Shown: positions 22,245-33,604, numbered from the stretch's first letter. The stretch: DNA of 64,000 nucleotides from Aricia agestis (GCF_905147365.1 NC_056428.1:11066001-11130000), one strand, 5' to 3'. Notes: a model not told the origin generated them from the sequence alone. Translations and numbers: made by a program.

Positions 22245-22800
22245 TAAAACCAACCAAAAATGATTCAAACAAAAATAATAATTGATGCCTTAACCTAATT
22301 CCAACAATGCAAAAAAAAAGTGACGTTAATTCAAAAAGCGAACAACAGCGGTCAACGAACGGTAAAACAAGACATGACACAAAGTGTAAATCTTTGGTCT
22401 TATCTGTGCCCAATTCGCATACATTACAAGCTGAAGATACTGCGGGCGACAACATTTGCATTTTAAGGACCAGACGGTAATTATAAGTGGGCGCTTTAAT
22501 TATTTGTCCGGTCAAGATGTGAGTGAGGTATGTGTTGCAATTTGTTCTCGTAATCTTAATGGCGCTGAGAGGAATGCGGAGTTGATTTTGAGCTTCGCGT
22601 CGTAAAGATAACACCATTTTATTTCACACTACGTATCGTAAAGGTGCCAAAAATCGATATGTTTTGATATTTTAATTGTAATGTTTGCATTGAGTTGGTC
22701 TTTACTCTTTGCTCTCAAATTTATGGTACCTTTATTTGTTAATATAGTGTTTACATAAAATCTGTGGTTTACATACTAATTACTACCTAACATAATCAAA
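22245..22800. other. Unannotated non-coding stretch
   Basis: No supported gene; the 157-codon minus frame covering part of it begins inside a repeat and has no domain. Confidence 0.5.
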
Positions 22801-22806
22801 ATTATT

Positions 22807-22941
22807 ACAGTCTGTCAAAAAAGTCATGAAATTAAAAAGTGGCAACATCGTAGTGTCATCCCTTTCAAATCAATCTAAGAAAAAAGGGATGACACTACGA
22901 TGTTGCCACTTTTTAATTTCATGACTTTTTTGACAGACTGT
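22807..22941. mobile_element. Perfect-palindrome MITE, mariner-like
   Basis: Arms 22807-22865 and 22883-22941 are exact reverse complements over 59 nt with a 17-nt loop. The ends read TA|CAGTCTGTCAAAAAAGTC...CAGACTG|TA, fitting a TA target duplication as for Tc1/mariner-type elements. A relative with separated arms occupies 30097-32674. Confidence 0.85.
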
Positions 22942-22944
22942 AAG

Positions 22945-24025
22945 TATGTATTATAATATGAATAATATGATATAAACAATGATTATTTTACTAATTACAA
23001 TGATATTAGTATAATTATACTACTCTATATTACACTGTAGAGAATCAAGCTCTACTCATTACTTTTTAGTTTTTACGCGTTAAATACTGGCCAAATCACA
23101 AAAACCCCTGGACTAACTCCTGCCACTCCGTAAAATAAAAAAAAACAAACGAAATTATCTGTGGTAACTTTTTAATTCGAAATTGAAATTACGATAAACG
23201 TCCTCGAACTCGTGGTCGGTGCTCGGTATTTTCTCGAGCCCTGCATCACGTTCAAAATTGAATCCTCGCCGCACTGTCAGAAACATTACCCCTTTGTTTC
23301 CGAACTACGATTATACCAATTATTATTAATTTGTTTCTATCTCGACGATCGACTTTTTTATTGGAACCATTATGTTTTTACTTGATGACCGAAATGTTTA
23401 TCGAAATGATACGTTTAGAGGGACCAAGAAATTTTTAAAAATCCATTAATTGTGATAAATCATGATCTAATAATAATTATCCAGCTGAATCGACAAATAA
23501 CATCATAGGCAAAAGAACTTTTAAGAGCGAAACAGAAATGTATTTAAATTTTTTACTTCTTTGTTTTTTAAGGTTGTCTTAGTTTTGGAGTCTGAAATTC
23601 TTATGGCCATTTGCCAGTAATTTCCAGTATCGTAAACTAACACTCCACGTTCATAAATATATCTGACTATACAGCGGTTCAATCCGTAATACTTTAAGAT
23701 GTGTACACAATATTATTTCGATATTTTATAATAGAGACCAAATTTTATACTTGACCAATTATATTATAGCAGACATGACGCAAAATATGATTTTTGCAGC
23801 AGTTATTACTTACTGACGTCTCCAGCCGTTGTCCCACCATAACGAGTGTATTCTAGTTACATGGCTACTAGGTCAATGTGAATGCTTATAAACGTAAACA
23901 CGACGTAATACGAAGGCAAGAAACGCGAACTCCATATAATTGTAAAACGATCAGAGTTTTCATAGCTTTCAGCAGTTTTGGTGTTCTTCATCGGTTGTTC
24001 AAACTAAGCTATAGGTCCTTTTTAT
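22945..24025. other. Unannotated non-coding stretch
   Basis: No supported gene or shared repeat. Confidence 0.45.
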
Positions 24026-24029
24026 TGTT

Positions 24030-24192
24030 TTCTATGCAGTTTCTATGCAGATAGAGGACCTAAGTAATTTAGTCGCGTTACGTCAAACCCATCCGACCAA
24101 TCCAGCTAACATTGAATTGACATATTAAGCCGACCGCATGACGTACGTCCGTCAACTGCCTAGAAATCAATTTCCTCGATGGTACTTTGACC
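24030..24192 (-). mobile_element. ~160-bp MITE (family I), copy 1
   Basis: On the minus strand it reads CGAGGAAATTGATTTCTAGG, CAGTTGACGGACG, ATGTTAGCTG, GGGTTTGACGTAACGCGACT and ends near ATCTGCATAGAAA. This is collinear with 58893-59053 and the copy at 55597. Confidence 0.65.
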
Positions 24193-24194
24193 TG

Positions 24195-25340
24195 TCAATC
24201 AGTTGATCAGCCTACATTCTAAATTTCTACTAAACTTGGAAAAACTTTTTAGAGTTCACTTCTAGATCTCGAGCCAAGACAGAGGCGTTCATAATATTAC
24301 TTCGGATGTAAACAGTAAGTATGTTGGTACTAATTACACATAGGTACGTAAGGTTCTCAAGTGCCAAACGATTTCGTCGGTTTAAAATTGCAAGATCGCG
24401 AGGCCGAGGCGATAATTATTACAACGTGCGAGTACCGTTGGCGATACGCACGAAATCGGTAGGTACCTAGCAGTATGGTTATTTGTTACTGTGACCACCA
24501 GTACAAATTAACGTCAATAAATGCGGTTACGTAACAACAGATGGCCGGATTATTAGAAACGTGATTACTGCATCGGCGATCTACGTGAGAGACAGCCGAC
24601 ACCTTCCGATGTGAAAAATCGCTCTTTGATCGCTCAATAAACGGATTTATAACGTGTAATTGGCCGATTAGCGGTTTTTATTCCCATAATTCGGTTCCTT
24701 CCCCGATAAACTGATTTCCTGCTACGTGTAGTCTGACGTTTGACGCGAATAATACGGCCCCGCGCGAGCCGCAAATCATAGAAAGATCGCATTGATAAAA
24801 ATAAACGACGGACGAGATTACGAAATCAATATGAAATTGCATTTCCTAATGTCAATTGTTAGTTACGGAGTGCAATAAAGTTCCAATAATCATGATATGA
24901 AATAATTCTTGGGCGATGCGGTTTTCCGTCTCTTTCTCCTGTTCAGCGTTATCGCTCCGTCTCTCTCTGTGCCGGAGGATCGCACGGGGTATGATGAACT
25001 CGGTAATGATCCAATCAGAACTGAAGTACATCAAGTCTCGCCGCTGTGAGAATGCGGTTGGGGGTGCAAAAACTATGAGCACGGATTTAAATTAAACTGA
25101 CCACTTGTTTTTGTTTTAAAAAACACCTGTGTCTGATCATGCGCATTCATAATTGTTTATCGAAAAAACGTAATCAGTCAACACTCAACGGTAACAAGAA
25201 ACGGGGTAAGAGTACCCTCAGGTGTCAAGTTTATTATACTTTGATCTGATATACTTAATAGTTGTTGTGAGGCTGGATTTTGTAAGTAGCACCAAAAGGG
25301 AAACCTTAAGGTTTAAGCCATTAACTTACATAAAGTAAAA
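24195..25340. other. Unannotated non-coding stretch
   Basis: No supported gene. The minus frame 24852-25082 has no recognisable domain. Confidence 0.45.
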
Positions 25341-25348
25341 ATCTAACC

Positions 25349-25531
25349 GCAGCCGCACTCAGAGACATTTGATTATGATTAACCTTCAATTTAATGAAGA
25401 GTTTGACAGATAATGTATGGGGCATAACAATATATTATATCCATATTATGTATTGGGGCTTAATAATAATATGTCAAAATTTTGAATTAATTACATTTAA
25501 GTAATTAATGTTTCACTCTGAGTGCAGCTGA
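25349..25531. mobile_element. ~183-bp MITE (family E), intact copy
   Basis: Terminal inverted repeats share GCACTCAGAG with neighbouring bases (left GCAGCCGCACTCAGAGACAT; right, reverse-complemented, CAGCTGCACTCAGAGTGAAA). The interior (TTTAATGAAGAGTTTGACAG, AATGTATGGGGC) recurs inverted at 44229-44410. Confidence 0.75.
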
Positions 25532-25582
25532 GACTTGTCGAGTACTCTGGTGTTTCGTCCCAAGGTTTTTGAGCCCAGTGGG

Positions 25583-25710
25583 CCCAATGACCAGATATGA
25601 ATTTTTAAATTTTTTTCATCTGGCGATTGGTCCCACTTTTTTGATCTATTGTTTTCTGGCAAGAAATTTTGAAGTAGGGTTGGCACAAAAAAGGTACTCG
25701 ACTTGTCCAC
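25583..25710 (+). repeat. Dispersed repeat D, copy 1
   Basis: CCAATGACCAGATATGAATT, then TTTTTCATCTGGC and a T-rich stretch, also found at 27289-27410 in the same orientation with scattered differences. The class is unknown. Confidence 0.65.
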
Positions 25711-25714
25711 AGTC

Positions 25715-27070
25715 AGCTAAAATTTTCTAACACTGAATGCGTCATAAAAGTATACTATTGTGACTAATCCATATTTGTCACAAATTATTTTAATGGGTAC
25801 AGTACAAGTTACAACATTCAACACCGAGTACCAACTGTGAGACTGCTGTTAGATACAGTAAATCAAATCATCGATGAAATCATTACCGGGACTAATGTCT
25901 CTACAATTCAAATTATCAATCCACCATCAAATCTTGCTCAATCACAAGCAGTCACGAAATTCTAGCCTCATCTAATTTCAATCAACGAAAAGGTTTATTC
26001 CATTTTCGAAATTAAAAAATAAGTAATGGTCTCAAAACACTGGCTGTTACGTTTCTCCGATGGCTTGTAATTATTTTAAATGTCCCGCGTGCGCCGGCGC
26101 AGCGCTCGGGGCGATGCGAGCGATCCAAACCCCATATTGAACATACATTACAAAACTATGCTTATTTGTATTAATATCGCACAATTTGCGATAATTATGG
26201 CACAAATTACATTTGCAAGATTCCATCTGGAATTGCATAATATCCAGTCTAGATTAATTGAAGATTGACCATTTTCCGCATACCGTTGATTACGCAATTT
26301 TAAGACCTGTTGACTGTTGTATTCCTATGACCATTTTAAAAAAAAGGGAGTCGGTAATGTGAAAACTCTGATGATAAAGCCCGTTTCCGACTTGCCGTGT
26401 ATGGAAGACGATCTTTGACCTCTACATCTCTTCCTACCTCTTGGAACCTCTGCTTACCCCAGACTTTGCATTAACTACTTGGTAACCTGCTATAGAGTAT
26501 AGGTAACGTGACCAGACCTCCCGTTTTGAACGTTTTTATAGTTGCGTGTCCCGGTGTCCCCGAAATGATCTCTGGATCGCTAAATTGTCCCGTTTCCTGA
26601 AACCGATTCGATTGATTATTCTGCCATGTTTCTCTATACTTATCAATAATTGTAGATAATTATATATACTTACAGGATGTAACAAACGAAGAAACGTAAG
26701 TGATAATAGTTATTAATAATTATTATGGATGTGTAATCTCTATGAGTACCGCGTAATGTGTATAGAGATCACTGTAAAAGTTCAATTACTTTTCACTTTT
26801 GTATGGGAAAATTCGTTACGCTGGAGCACTAGTCAGTGTTTTTACCAAACTTTTAACCAAATAAATGTTGGTCTTTCAGCGCTTCGATTTTCACAGTGCG
26901 TACATAATCTAATGTTAAGTACTTAATATTCCCTTCGGGGAGGGGGGGAGGGTGAAGGAATATATTTTAGTAAAAAAAATCTTCAGTTTTCAAATCCATT
27001 ACACTTGTATGTCTATGTGAGTAACACTCGGATTTTATTTCAGACTGTTGTGGTACTGACTATAATGTAA
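25715..27070. other. Unannotated non-coding stretch
   Basis: No supported gene. A short CpG-rich patch (26080-26125) opens an ATG frame of 62 codons without a domain. A G-rich run lies at 26935-26955. Confidence 0.45.
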
Positions 27071-27074
27071 GTTG

Positions 27075-27250
27075 CATGGGCGTACCCAGGTAGGGGCAGG
27101 GCAGCTGGAAGAATAAAAAAAAAAATTAAATTAAAAAAAATCTCCACAGCCGAACATATAACCTCCTCCTTTTTGTTACCTACCTACTCTGCGCAAAATG
27201 AAGTGTTGGAAACAAAATATATTTTACCTAAAATCCTAGGCACGCCCATG
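27075..27250. mobile_element. ~176-bp MITE (CATGGGCGTACCCAGG family)
   Basis: Left end CATGGGCGTACCCAGGTAGG and right end CCTAGGCACGCCCATG are imperfect inverted repeats. The left end recurs at 35028-35070 next to the Jockey-type LINE. Confidence 0.7.
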
Positions 27251-27288
27251 AGTAGTTGCCTTTAATTCCTATATAGTAATCCAAAAAT

Positions 27289-27410
27289 CCAATGACCAGA
27301 TATGAATTTTTAATTTTTTTTCATCTGGCTATTGATCCCAAGTAATTCTTTTTTTAATGACTTTTGGGTCTATGTCCGTAGGGCTAGCAAAAAAGTTGTT
27401 GATTTGAGTA
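27289..27410 (+). repeat. Dispersed repeat D, copy 2
   Basis: Same order of blocks as 25583-25710. Confidence 0.6.
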
Positions 27411-27835
27411 AAAAACAAAATAATTACTTTGTATGAAAACATTTTTTTACACACTGAATGAGTAGTATAAAAAATATAGTTCTATCCCATATTAAAAAAA
27501 CCTAACACGTCTTTTATCCTACAACCTTATCCCACATCGTAATATAGATACTTATCCTAAGTACTTATAATAATATTTAAATAGTAAGTATGTAGTCTCT
27601 AAGCATTTAGGTAGGTACTACGAATTTACTTATCGCAAACGCAATAATGTCTAAAAGTCTTATCAGCCGTCCTTATCAATATCAGTAACTTCACTATCGT
27701 TGTACACGCATTATATTTTAATCTACTTTATATTTTCAACCGTTCTACTTGTAGCTGATTTCAAGACAGACAGTGTGTTCTATTTTTGAATTTTTAAATA
27801 CTTAAAGTTAAAACATTCGCTGCAAAAAATTTAAA

Positions 27836-27880
27836 ATGACTTCTTTCCACCAACCTTGCGTACCGAAACTTAAAGAAGAG
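27836..27880 (+). CDS. Candidate 15-codon first coding exon
   Basis: An ATG in good insect context (TTAAAATGAC) opens MTSFHQPCVPKLKEE, which ends exactly at a consensus donor, GAAGAG|GTGAGT (27881), in phase 0. No repeat overlaps it. Which exon it would join is unknown: 54646 also starts in phase 0, so it could be an alternative first exon of that gene, or belong to another gene. The exon is short enough to arise by chance. Confidence 0.3.
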
Positions 27881-27884
27881 GTGA

Positions 27885-28450
27885 GTTTTTTTATATTATT
27901 ATGATACTGTTGTTGTTTGTCCGCCTCAAGCAAATAACGGAAGCCCCATGAATAATTTTCACAGTTTTTTCCACTTTTCCTGATTATTACATTAATAATT
28001 CTCCGCTCCTATTGGTCACAACTCACAGCTTGATTTTATAAAAATCTGGGTGCACAAAATCTGTGGTAGTGCCCATGCCACCGCGGCCAAGACGAGCTAA
28101 GCGAAGCGCAAGGGCACTATTTACCTTTTCTCCCTCGTAACTTTGGTTTGGATAAGTAATGTCAGATACCTAGTTCAAATTTTTAAAGATATATAATGAC
28201 ATGAGTAGGTATAATTATTATTAAATGCGCTAAGTTTGAATATCGTAGCTATTATAAGTACCTACTTTAGATTTTATAGGTGTCCAAAAACCATAAACTT
28301 ATTATAAGTTTATGCCAAAAACCCACAATTTTGTTACTGACTCACCGATTACCGATATTGTTAGGGTACTTCCTTAAGTCTTTGAAAGCTGTTTGGTCTT
28401 GTGCTAGGTACAAAATTAAATATAGTATAAAATACTTCTTGTGACAAATA
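27885..28450. other. Unannotated non-coding stretch
   Basis: No supported gene or shared repeat. Confidence 0.4.
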
Positions 28451-28454
28451 TATA

Positions 28455-28500
28455 ATCGGCCAAGTGCGAGTTGTACTCGTGCACGAAGGGTTCCGTAAGA
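28455..28500 (+). repeat. GGCCAAGTGCGAG repeat fragment
   Basis: CGGCCAAGTGCGAGTTGTAC and CACGAAGGGTTCCGTA also occur at 18480-18521 inside the fold-back element. Confidence 0.7.
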
Positions 28501-28865
28501 GCAAAATTAGCCAAAAATTGTGTTTTTTGGAATGAAGTTCTTTATCGCGCATTCGGCGTAAATCTGAAGGCTAGGTAGAACGATATTTGACCTTGATTTG
28601 ACCTCGACACTTTTTTATTAGTACGTCTGCATGTTAGGGGCAGAGGGCGTTGATAGAAAGTATTCCTGTGCGTCAACTAGATGGCATTTTTTTTAATAAG
28701 CAGCGACGTGTTGTTAGTATTCCCGGGCATCAATTGATGCCAAATGGTGCTTGTTATTTTTTTTTGAGTGTATATTATGTATAGTACTTACAGATTTTTT
28801 GAACATAAGAAATAACTTCGTTATCTAAATACCGGCAACCAAAGCCGCGGGCAACAGATATACAT

Positions 28866-29012
28866 AATCCATGAAAATTTAAACTCTCTAGCTATTATCG
28901 TTCTTGAGTTACAGCCTGAAGACAGACAGACAGACAGACAGACAGACGGACACAACAACGATGTCTTAGTATTAGGGTCCCTTTTCAACCTTTGGGTACG
29001 GAACCCTAAAAA
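28866..29012 (+). repeat. Dispersed repeat ending GGGTACGGAACCCTAAAAA, copy 2
   Basis: It has the GTTCTTGAGTTACAGCCTGA block, a (CAGA)n run and CTTTGGGTACGGAACCCTAA, collinear with 22128-22240. Confidence 0.7.
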
Positions 29013-29027
29013 ATTCGTGTTAACCTT

Positions 29028-29113
29028 GAGAGACCACAGACTCATAGAAAACCGGCGTGAAACAGCACTTGCGCTGTGTTTCATCTAGTGAGTAAGTTTA
29101 GCGGAGGCCGTTG
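29028..29113 (+). repeat. SINE family A, internal fragment
   Basis: GAAAACCGGCGTGAAACAGC, TTGCGCTGTGTTTC and GCGGAGGCC match the 5' half of SINE A on the + strand, with no tail. Confidence 0.65.
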
Positions 29114-29129
29114 GCCTATCACCATTCAC

Positions 29130-29508
29130 CATAATATTTTATTTATGTTTTATGTACAAATAATACTCCCCACACCGATTTCTGTGACGGTTTCATTGAA
29201 ACCAGGCCTGTTACGCAGAAGTAGTTTTATAGCGCCGAAGTGTGTGCGCAGTACACAAGAGCACTCTCTATTCCTTTCACTCTCATAACCCAGTGGGACG
29301 GAAGACCGACACGACTGGCGAGAGATCAGGCGCCGGACCGACTTTTTACATGCCCACCCGACGCATGGATCATCTTACTTGTCAGACAATCAGGTGATCA
29401 GCCTGCATTGTCCTATACTTGGAAATAACATGTTTCCAACGCGGGATTCGAATCCGCGACCTCCAGAGTCGAGAGCCACGCTCTGACCACTAGACCACGG
29501 AGGCGTTC
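29130..29508 (-). repeat. tRNA-derived SINE (family C), near full length
   Basis: On the minus strand the element starts at about 29508 with GCCTCCGTGGTCTAGTGGTC (A box) and GGATTCGAATCC (B box). A body of about 280 bp follows and ends in an AT-rich tail near 29130-29155. The acceptor-stem halves do not pair, so this is a SINE head and not a working tRNA gene. Confidence 0.8.
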
Positions 29509-29511
29509 AAA

Positions 29512-30090
29512 TTCTAAGTACAAAGTAAGTACAAAGCAATATTCCTTTAAGTCCTAAATAGTGTACCTACGAATCACCGATACAATTTCACCCGAGACAG
29601 TTATTTTAAATTTTATTTTTATTGCGATCGGAAAGTAAGTGGTCAAGCACATCGGCGGCGGCCAGTGAACGATCGGTCACGGCCAAGGCCGAATCGGAAT
29701 TTGATCGCGCCTTTCGCAAATAAATCGCCAAAATCACCTCTCACCAAACAATACACCGGGAAGTTTCTTGATAGGTAGTAGCTTAAACTTTTATAGAATA
29801 CAGTGCTACCGAAGTGGTACAGGTCACAGGATTAGAATAATTTAGAATAAAGGCTACCACTGTGAAAGTAAAATGTTGAATTCTACTCTCCGTGAGATTG
29901 TTGCGAGAGCCTCTGTTGAATCGAAGCAGCGAACGGTTGGTAATTTATTTTTTACTTATTATAAATCATGTACAAATTGGCTTGTTATAAACTATAAAGA
30001 AAAAAAGTTCCTCAGTAAAATAGGAAGGTATTTCTGCACTTTGTAGAGCGTGCATTAGGCACTTTGCCGCTTCCAAGCACAAATCTTAAC
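29512..30090. other. Unannotated non-coding stretch
   Basis: No supported gene or shared repeat. Confidence 0.4.
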
Positions 30091-30258
30091 AATTTAGCCT
30101 GTCAAGAAAGTGAAGAAATCAAAAAGTGGCAACATCGTAATGTCATCCCTTTCAAATCAATCTAAGAAAAAAGAAAATGAAGTAATTAAAAAGTGACGAC
30201 ATCGTAGTGTCATCCCTTTCAAATCAATCTAGAATAAAATTAAATTAAGAAATTTAAA

Positions 30259-30620
30259 AAAACCCCCATCAAAAATTTTTTAAAAGTAATGAAATAATAT
30301 TTACTGACAATAAATAATTCCTAAGAGTAAAGTAATATTTTAGTCCATAAATGTTGTTACGGTGTGTCGGGGGACCGCGCCGCCAAGTAAACTATAACCT
30401 ACAACCGCCAAGTCGCTGATTCTCTCGGGTCGCTGTGAACTGACCCTTAAACTATAAATAATGTTATGTGAAATCAAACATCTACATTAGCGGTCCCCCG
30501 ACACACCTTGACAACATTAATTATGGACTAAAATATTACTTTACTCTTAGGAACTATTTATAAGTCGGTAAATATTATTTCATTACTTTTTAAAGCTTTT
30601 TGGCGGGCTTTTTTTTATTT
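30259..30620. mobile_element. Fold-back MITE with ~115-bp arms
   Basis: The left arm (about 30259-30378) and right arm (about 30490-30620) are imperfect reverse complements, sharing AAAAGTAATGAAATAATATT, CCTAAGAGTAAAGTAATATT and GGTGTGTCGGGGGACCGC. The centre of about 110 bp is unrelated. Confidence 0.8.
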
Positions 30621-30689
30621 TTTAATTTTATTTTATTTTATGCTTTTTAAACTTGTGCAGAATAATTCCAATCAACAGGATCGTATCCC

Positions 30690-30960
30690 AATGAATACCA
30701 TCCATAAAATATTATGTCCTCTTGGATGAGGCCGTCAATATGAGCCCAAACATGAAACCTCCACTTTGGGTTCATACAGAACTCGGCTCCGATAGAATCC
30801 AGGTGATGCTGTAGCAGCAGCATGCAAATATTTACTGTTTATCTACGTCTTACTGGTTGTCGCAATTAAAATGAGCCCAAACACGAAACCTCTGCTCTAA
30901 CTTGGTAAGGAGTTGGGTATCCTATTGATTACCAGGTGACGCTGCAGCACCAAGTAAACT
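30690..30960. repeat. Degenerate tandem duplication
   Basis: ATGAGCCCAAACATGAAACC (about 30738) recurs as ATGAGCCCAAACACGAAACC (about 30870), each followed about 50-60 bp later by CAGGTGATGCTGTAGCAGCA or CAGGTGACGCTGCAGCACCA. This gives two diverged units of about 130 bp. Confidence 0.65.
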
Positions 30961-30974
30961 TTCCAATAAAATAA

Positions 30975-32285
30975 AAAAATAAAATAAAAAATGTTTTATT
31001 TCCGAATAGATTTATAACAAATACTTTCAGAAGTTGATGCTAATGGTGCCTACCACCGGTTCGGGAACTATCCCGGCGAGAAGAACCGGCGTAAGAAACT
31101 CGCACGAGGTCCCAACTTTTTACCAAAAAAGTGAGAAAAAAAATAATCTTTTTAAAATAAAATTTACAATTGTAACTTAAAATTATACAATGTCAACATC
31201 CATACATAATTGTAAGTCATAATATAATAATGTAGAAGTAGCCTTGCAAGGAGCCATCCTACTCCCAAGATGTGCCATCGTTTATGAAATCATTGACCTT
31301 GTAATAGGCTTTGGCACACAAACGTTCTTTGACTACTTTTTTAAATTTATTAATCGAAAAATTTTGAACGTTTTCTGGGATTTTATGGTACAGGCGTATA
31401 CATTGACCTTTAAATGATTTACTAACTTTAATAAGTCTGATCATCGGCAAATCCAGCTTGTGCTTATTTCTGGTGTTCCTACAATGAATGTCACTTTTAG
31501 CTTTAAATTTACTTATATTTTTTCTAACATATATTACATTATCCAAAATGTATTGAGAAGCAACAGTTAGAATACCAATTTCTTTAAATTTATCTCTCAG
31601 AGATTCAAAAGAAGACATTTTATAAATAGAGCGTATGGCTCGCTTCTGCAGCACAAATATTGTATTAATGTCGGCAGCGTTTCCCCATAAAATGATTCCA
31701 TATGCCATTCTACTATGAAAATAACTAAAATATACTAATCGTGCCGTGTCTTCATCAGAAATTTCTCTGATTTTTCTGACTGCATATGCCGCAGAACTGA
31801 GCCTACCTGCAAGATTAACAATATGAGGACTCCACTGTAATTTACTATCAAGTGTTATATAAGAATACAGTGGTGTCTACCAAATTCATCTTCTCATCAT
31901 TCAAAAGTACATTGGTTTGGACTTGCCTAACATTGGGCAAAGTGAACTTTACACATTTAGTTTTACTGGAATTTATAAGTAGGTTATTAGCATTAAACCA
32001 ATGTACTATTTTTGAGTGAGCACTGTTTACCTCGTCGTAATTTGACTGTTGTCGCTTCACTTTAAAAATAAGTGAAGTGTCATCAGCAAAAAGTACTATC
32101 TCATTATCATTTTCCTTAACAAGGTAAGGTAAGTCATTTATATAGATGAGAAAAAGAAACGGGCCTAAAATAGATCCCTGTGGGACACCTAATTCTATTT
32201 TTGTTCCATTGGACCTGTTACCGTTTACTTCAACCCTTTGAGTCCTGTTTATAAGGTAAGAAGTCAAGAGGCTAAGAGCTGAGTC
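30975..32285 (-). mobile_element. 5'-truncated LINE (Jockey superfamily)
   Basis: The minus-strand copy keeps the second half of the reverse transcriptase and the 3' UTR. The 3' UTR block at 31053-31110 (CCACCGGTTCGGGAACT on +) is also present, coding sequence lost, at 16110. The A-rich 3' end is at about 30965-31000. The 5' end stops abruptly near 32285, typical of truncation during target-primed reverse transcription. Confidence 0.85.
31259..32280 (-). pseudogene. LINE reverse transcriptase C-terminal half, frameshifted
   Basis: The first frame (32267-31848) has GVPQGSILGP, YINDLP, the catalytic FADD (FADDTSL) and SKTKCVKF. It leaves frame near 31860, where the expected LGITLD-type segment continues in another frame, then reads AYGIILWG to the stop at 31259 with the usual C-terminal region. 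The N-terminal RT and the endonuclease are missing, so it cannot move by itself. Confidence 0.85.
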
Positions 32286-32454
32286 CTTTATGCAATAATG
32301 TGTATATTATTCATAAGTGTCACTGAACCAGAATGCAAATTATATAAAACCCATCAAACGACTGCAAGTTGCTAATCGGCCTATCACGAACCAGATAAAC
32401 CGTGATATTTCAGCAATGAGCAGGCTGATGATGATGAACTATTATAGCTAAGAA

Positions 32455-32617
32455 CACTCTCGATTGTGTCAGCTTTCAAACAAAAAAACTAGATCAAAAT
32501 CGGTCCACCCGTTTGAAATTTGGATGCTACGATGCGACAGACAGACAGACAGATAGACAGACCGACAGACAGACACGTCAAACTTATAACACCCCTCTTT
32601 TTGGTCGGGGGTTAAAA
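32455..32617 (+). repeat. Dispersed repeat with GACAGACAGA run ending GGTCGGGGGTTAAAAA
   Basis: CAAAATCGGTCCACCCGTTT, a (CAGA)n stretch, GTCAAACTTATAACACCCCT and GGTCGGGGGTTAAAAA form a block I recall from lepidopteran LINE 3' ends. Only one copy is present here. Confidence 0.55.
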
Positions 32618-32794
32618 ATGGGATGACACTACGATGCTGTCACTTTTTAATTTCTTCACTTTCTTGACGGACTATAATTTTATTAATTACTTAGAACATT
32701 TAAAAAATTTAGATATTAATCGGTTGAAAATCAAATGAAATACAAAGCTAACTGTCTCTGAAATAATCGTAATTTATTTATTTAATTCCTAAAT

Positions 32795-33119
32795 ATTTTT
32801 TTTTTTTATGAAATAAGGGGGCTAACGAGCAAACGGGTCACCTGATGGAAAGCAACTTCCGTCGCCCATGGACACTCGCAGCATCAGAAGAGCTGCAGGT
32901 GCGTTGCCGGCCTTTTAAGAGGGAATAGGGTAATAGGGGAGTTTAGGGAAGGGAAGGGAATAGGGGAGGGTAGGGAAAGGTAGGGGATTGGGCCTCCGGT
33001 AAACTCACTCACTCGGCGAAACACAGCGCAAGCGCTGTTTCACGCCGGTTTTCTGTGAGAACGTGGTATTTCTCCGGTCGAGCCGGCCCATTCGTGCCGA
33101 AGCATGGCTCTCCCACGTA
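32795..33119 (-). repeat. Poly-A-tailed SINE (family A), copy 2
   Basis: Same structure as 8827-9150. The poly-A tail is the T-run from 32795, and the 5' end is near 33119 (CTCTCCCACGT on +). Confidence 0.85.
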
Positions 33120-33570
33120 TAAAATCGAGATCTTAATAAAATTACAATATTATTAAGATCTCGAGAGTTGAAAGAGAACAATATAGTACGGTGCAGCTAA
33201 CTGTAATGCTAGTGCGTCGTTATGTCTATTGTGCTAGTGCCTATTGAGTGCCTAGTACTATGGCTAGTACCAGACATACTATTATCTATTCTGTGCTAGT
33301 ACTTTTTAATTACGTTTTAGCGCCATCTAGGTTTTAAAAATAAAGCTCGTGTATGTGCTGCGCAAGTGCGCAGTCCTTATAAAAAAATCAATATGACAGA
33401 TGACACTTGACATTTGACAGTTGACTAGGCGGTATGGTCGAAAGGGCGCAAAAAAAAAAATTTACAGTTGACATCGGCTATTTGACATTTCTCAGCATGT
33501 TTTGAAATTTTTTTGCCCTATTTATTAGATTTTCTACATTTGAAAACGTAAAAATAAAGTAGTTATTTTA
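33120..33570. promoter_or_regulatory. Upstream region of the host gene with TGACATTTGACA motifs
   Basis: Between about 33390 and 33490 several close variants of TGACATTTGACA and CAGTTGAC recur. Upstream (33205-33305) TGCTAGTGCC-like words also recur. Such motif clusters could mark a promoter region or old repeats; function is inferred only from position. Confidence 0.3.
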
Positions 33571-33574
33571 CAGT

Positions 33575-33604
33575 TATAAAATAGAAATTTATACTGCGCC
33601 AGTA
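33575..33604 (+). promoter_or_regulatory. Putative core promoter of the host gene
   Basis: TATAAAAT at 33575 is followed 26 bp later by CCAGTA (A at 33601), close to the spacing of a TATA box and an insect initiator. It lies about 90 bp upstream of the ATG at 33692. Confidence 0.35.

Larger units (their letters stand above)
30097..32674. mobile_element. Composite inverted-repeat element related to the 22.8-kb palindrome
   Basis: The left arm (30097-30150, with AAAAAGTGGCAACATCG and TGTCATCCCTTTCAAATCAA) and the right arm (32618-32674) are inverted and homologous to the 59-nt arms at 22807-22941. TA flanks both. A second partial left arm follows at about 30180-30232. Between the arms lie a fold-back MITE (30259-30620), a degenerate tandem duplication, a truncated LINE and a LINE tail. 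Either later insertions expanded the element, or two elements flank the block by coincidence. Confidence 0.6.

Noticed and set aside
22144..22617. 157-codon minus-strand frame
   Set aside because: It begins within a dispersed CAGA-bearing repeat, has no domain and no coding-like composition.
29428..29508. tRNA gene on the minus strand
   Set aside because: A and B boxes are present, but the acceptor-stem halves do not pair and a SINE body with an AT tail follows.
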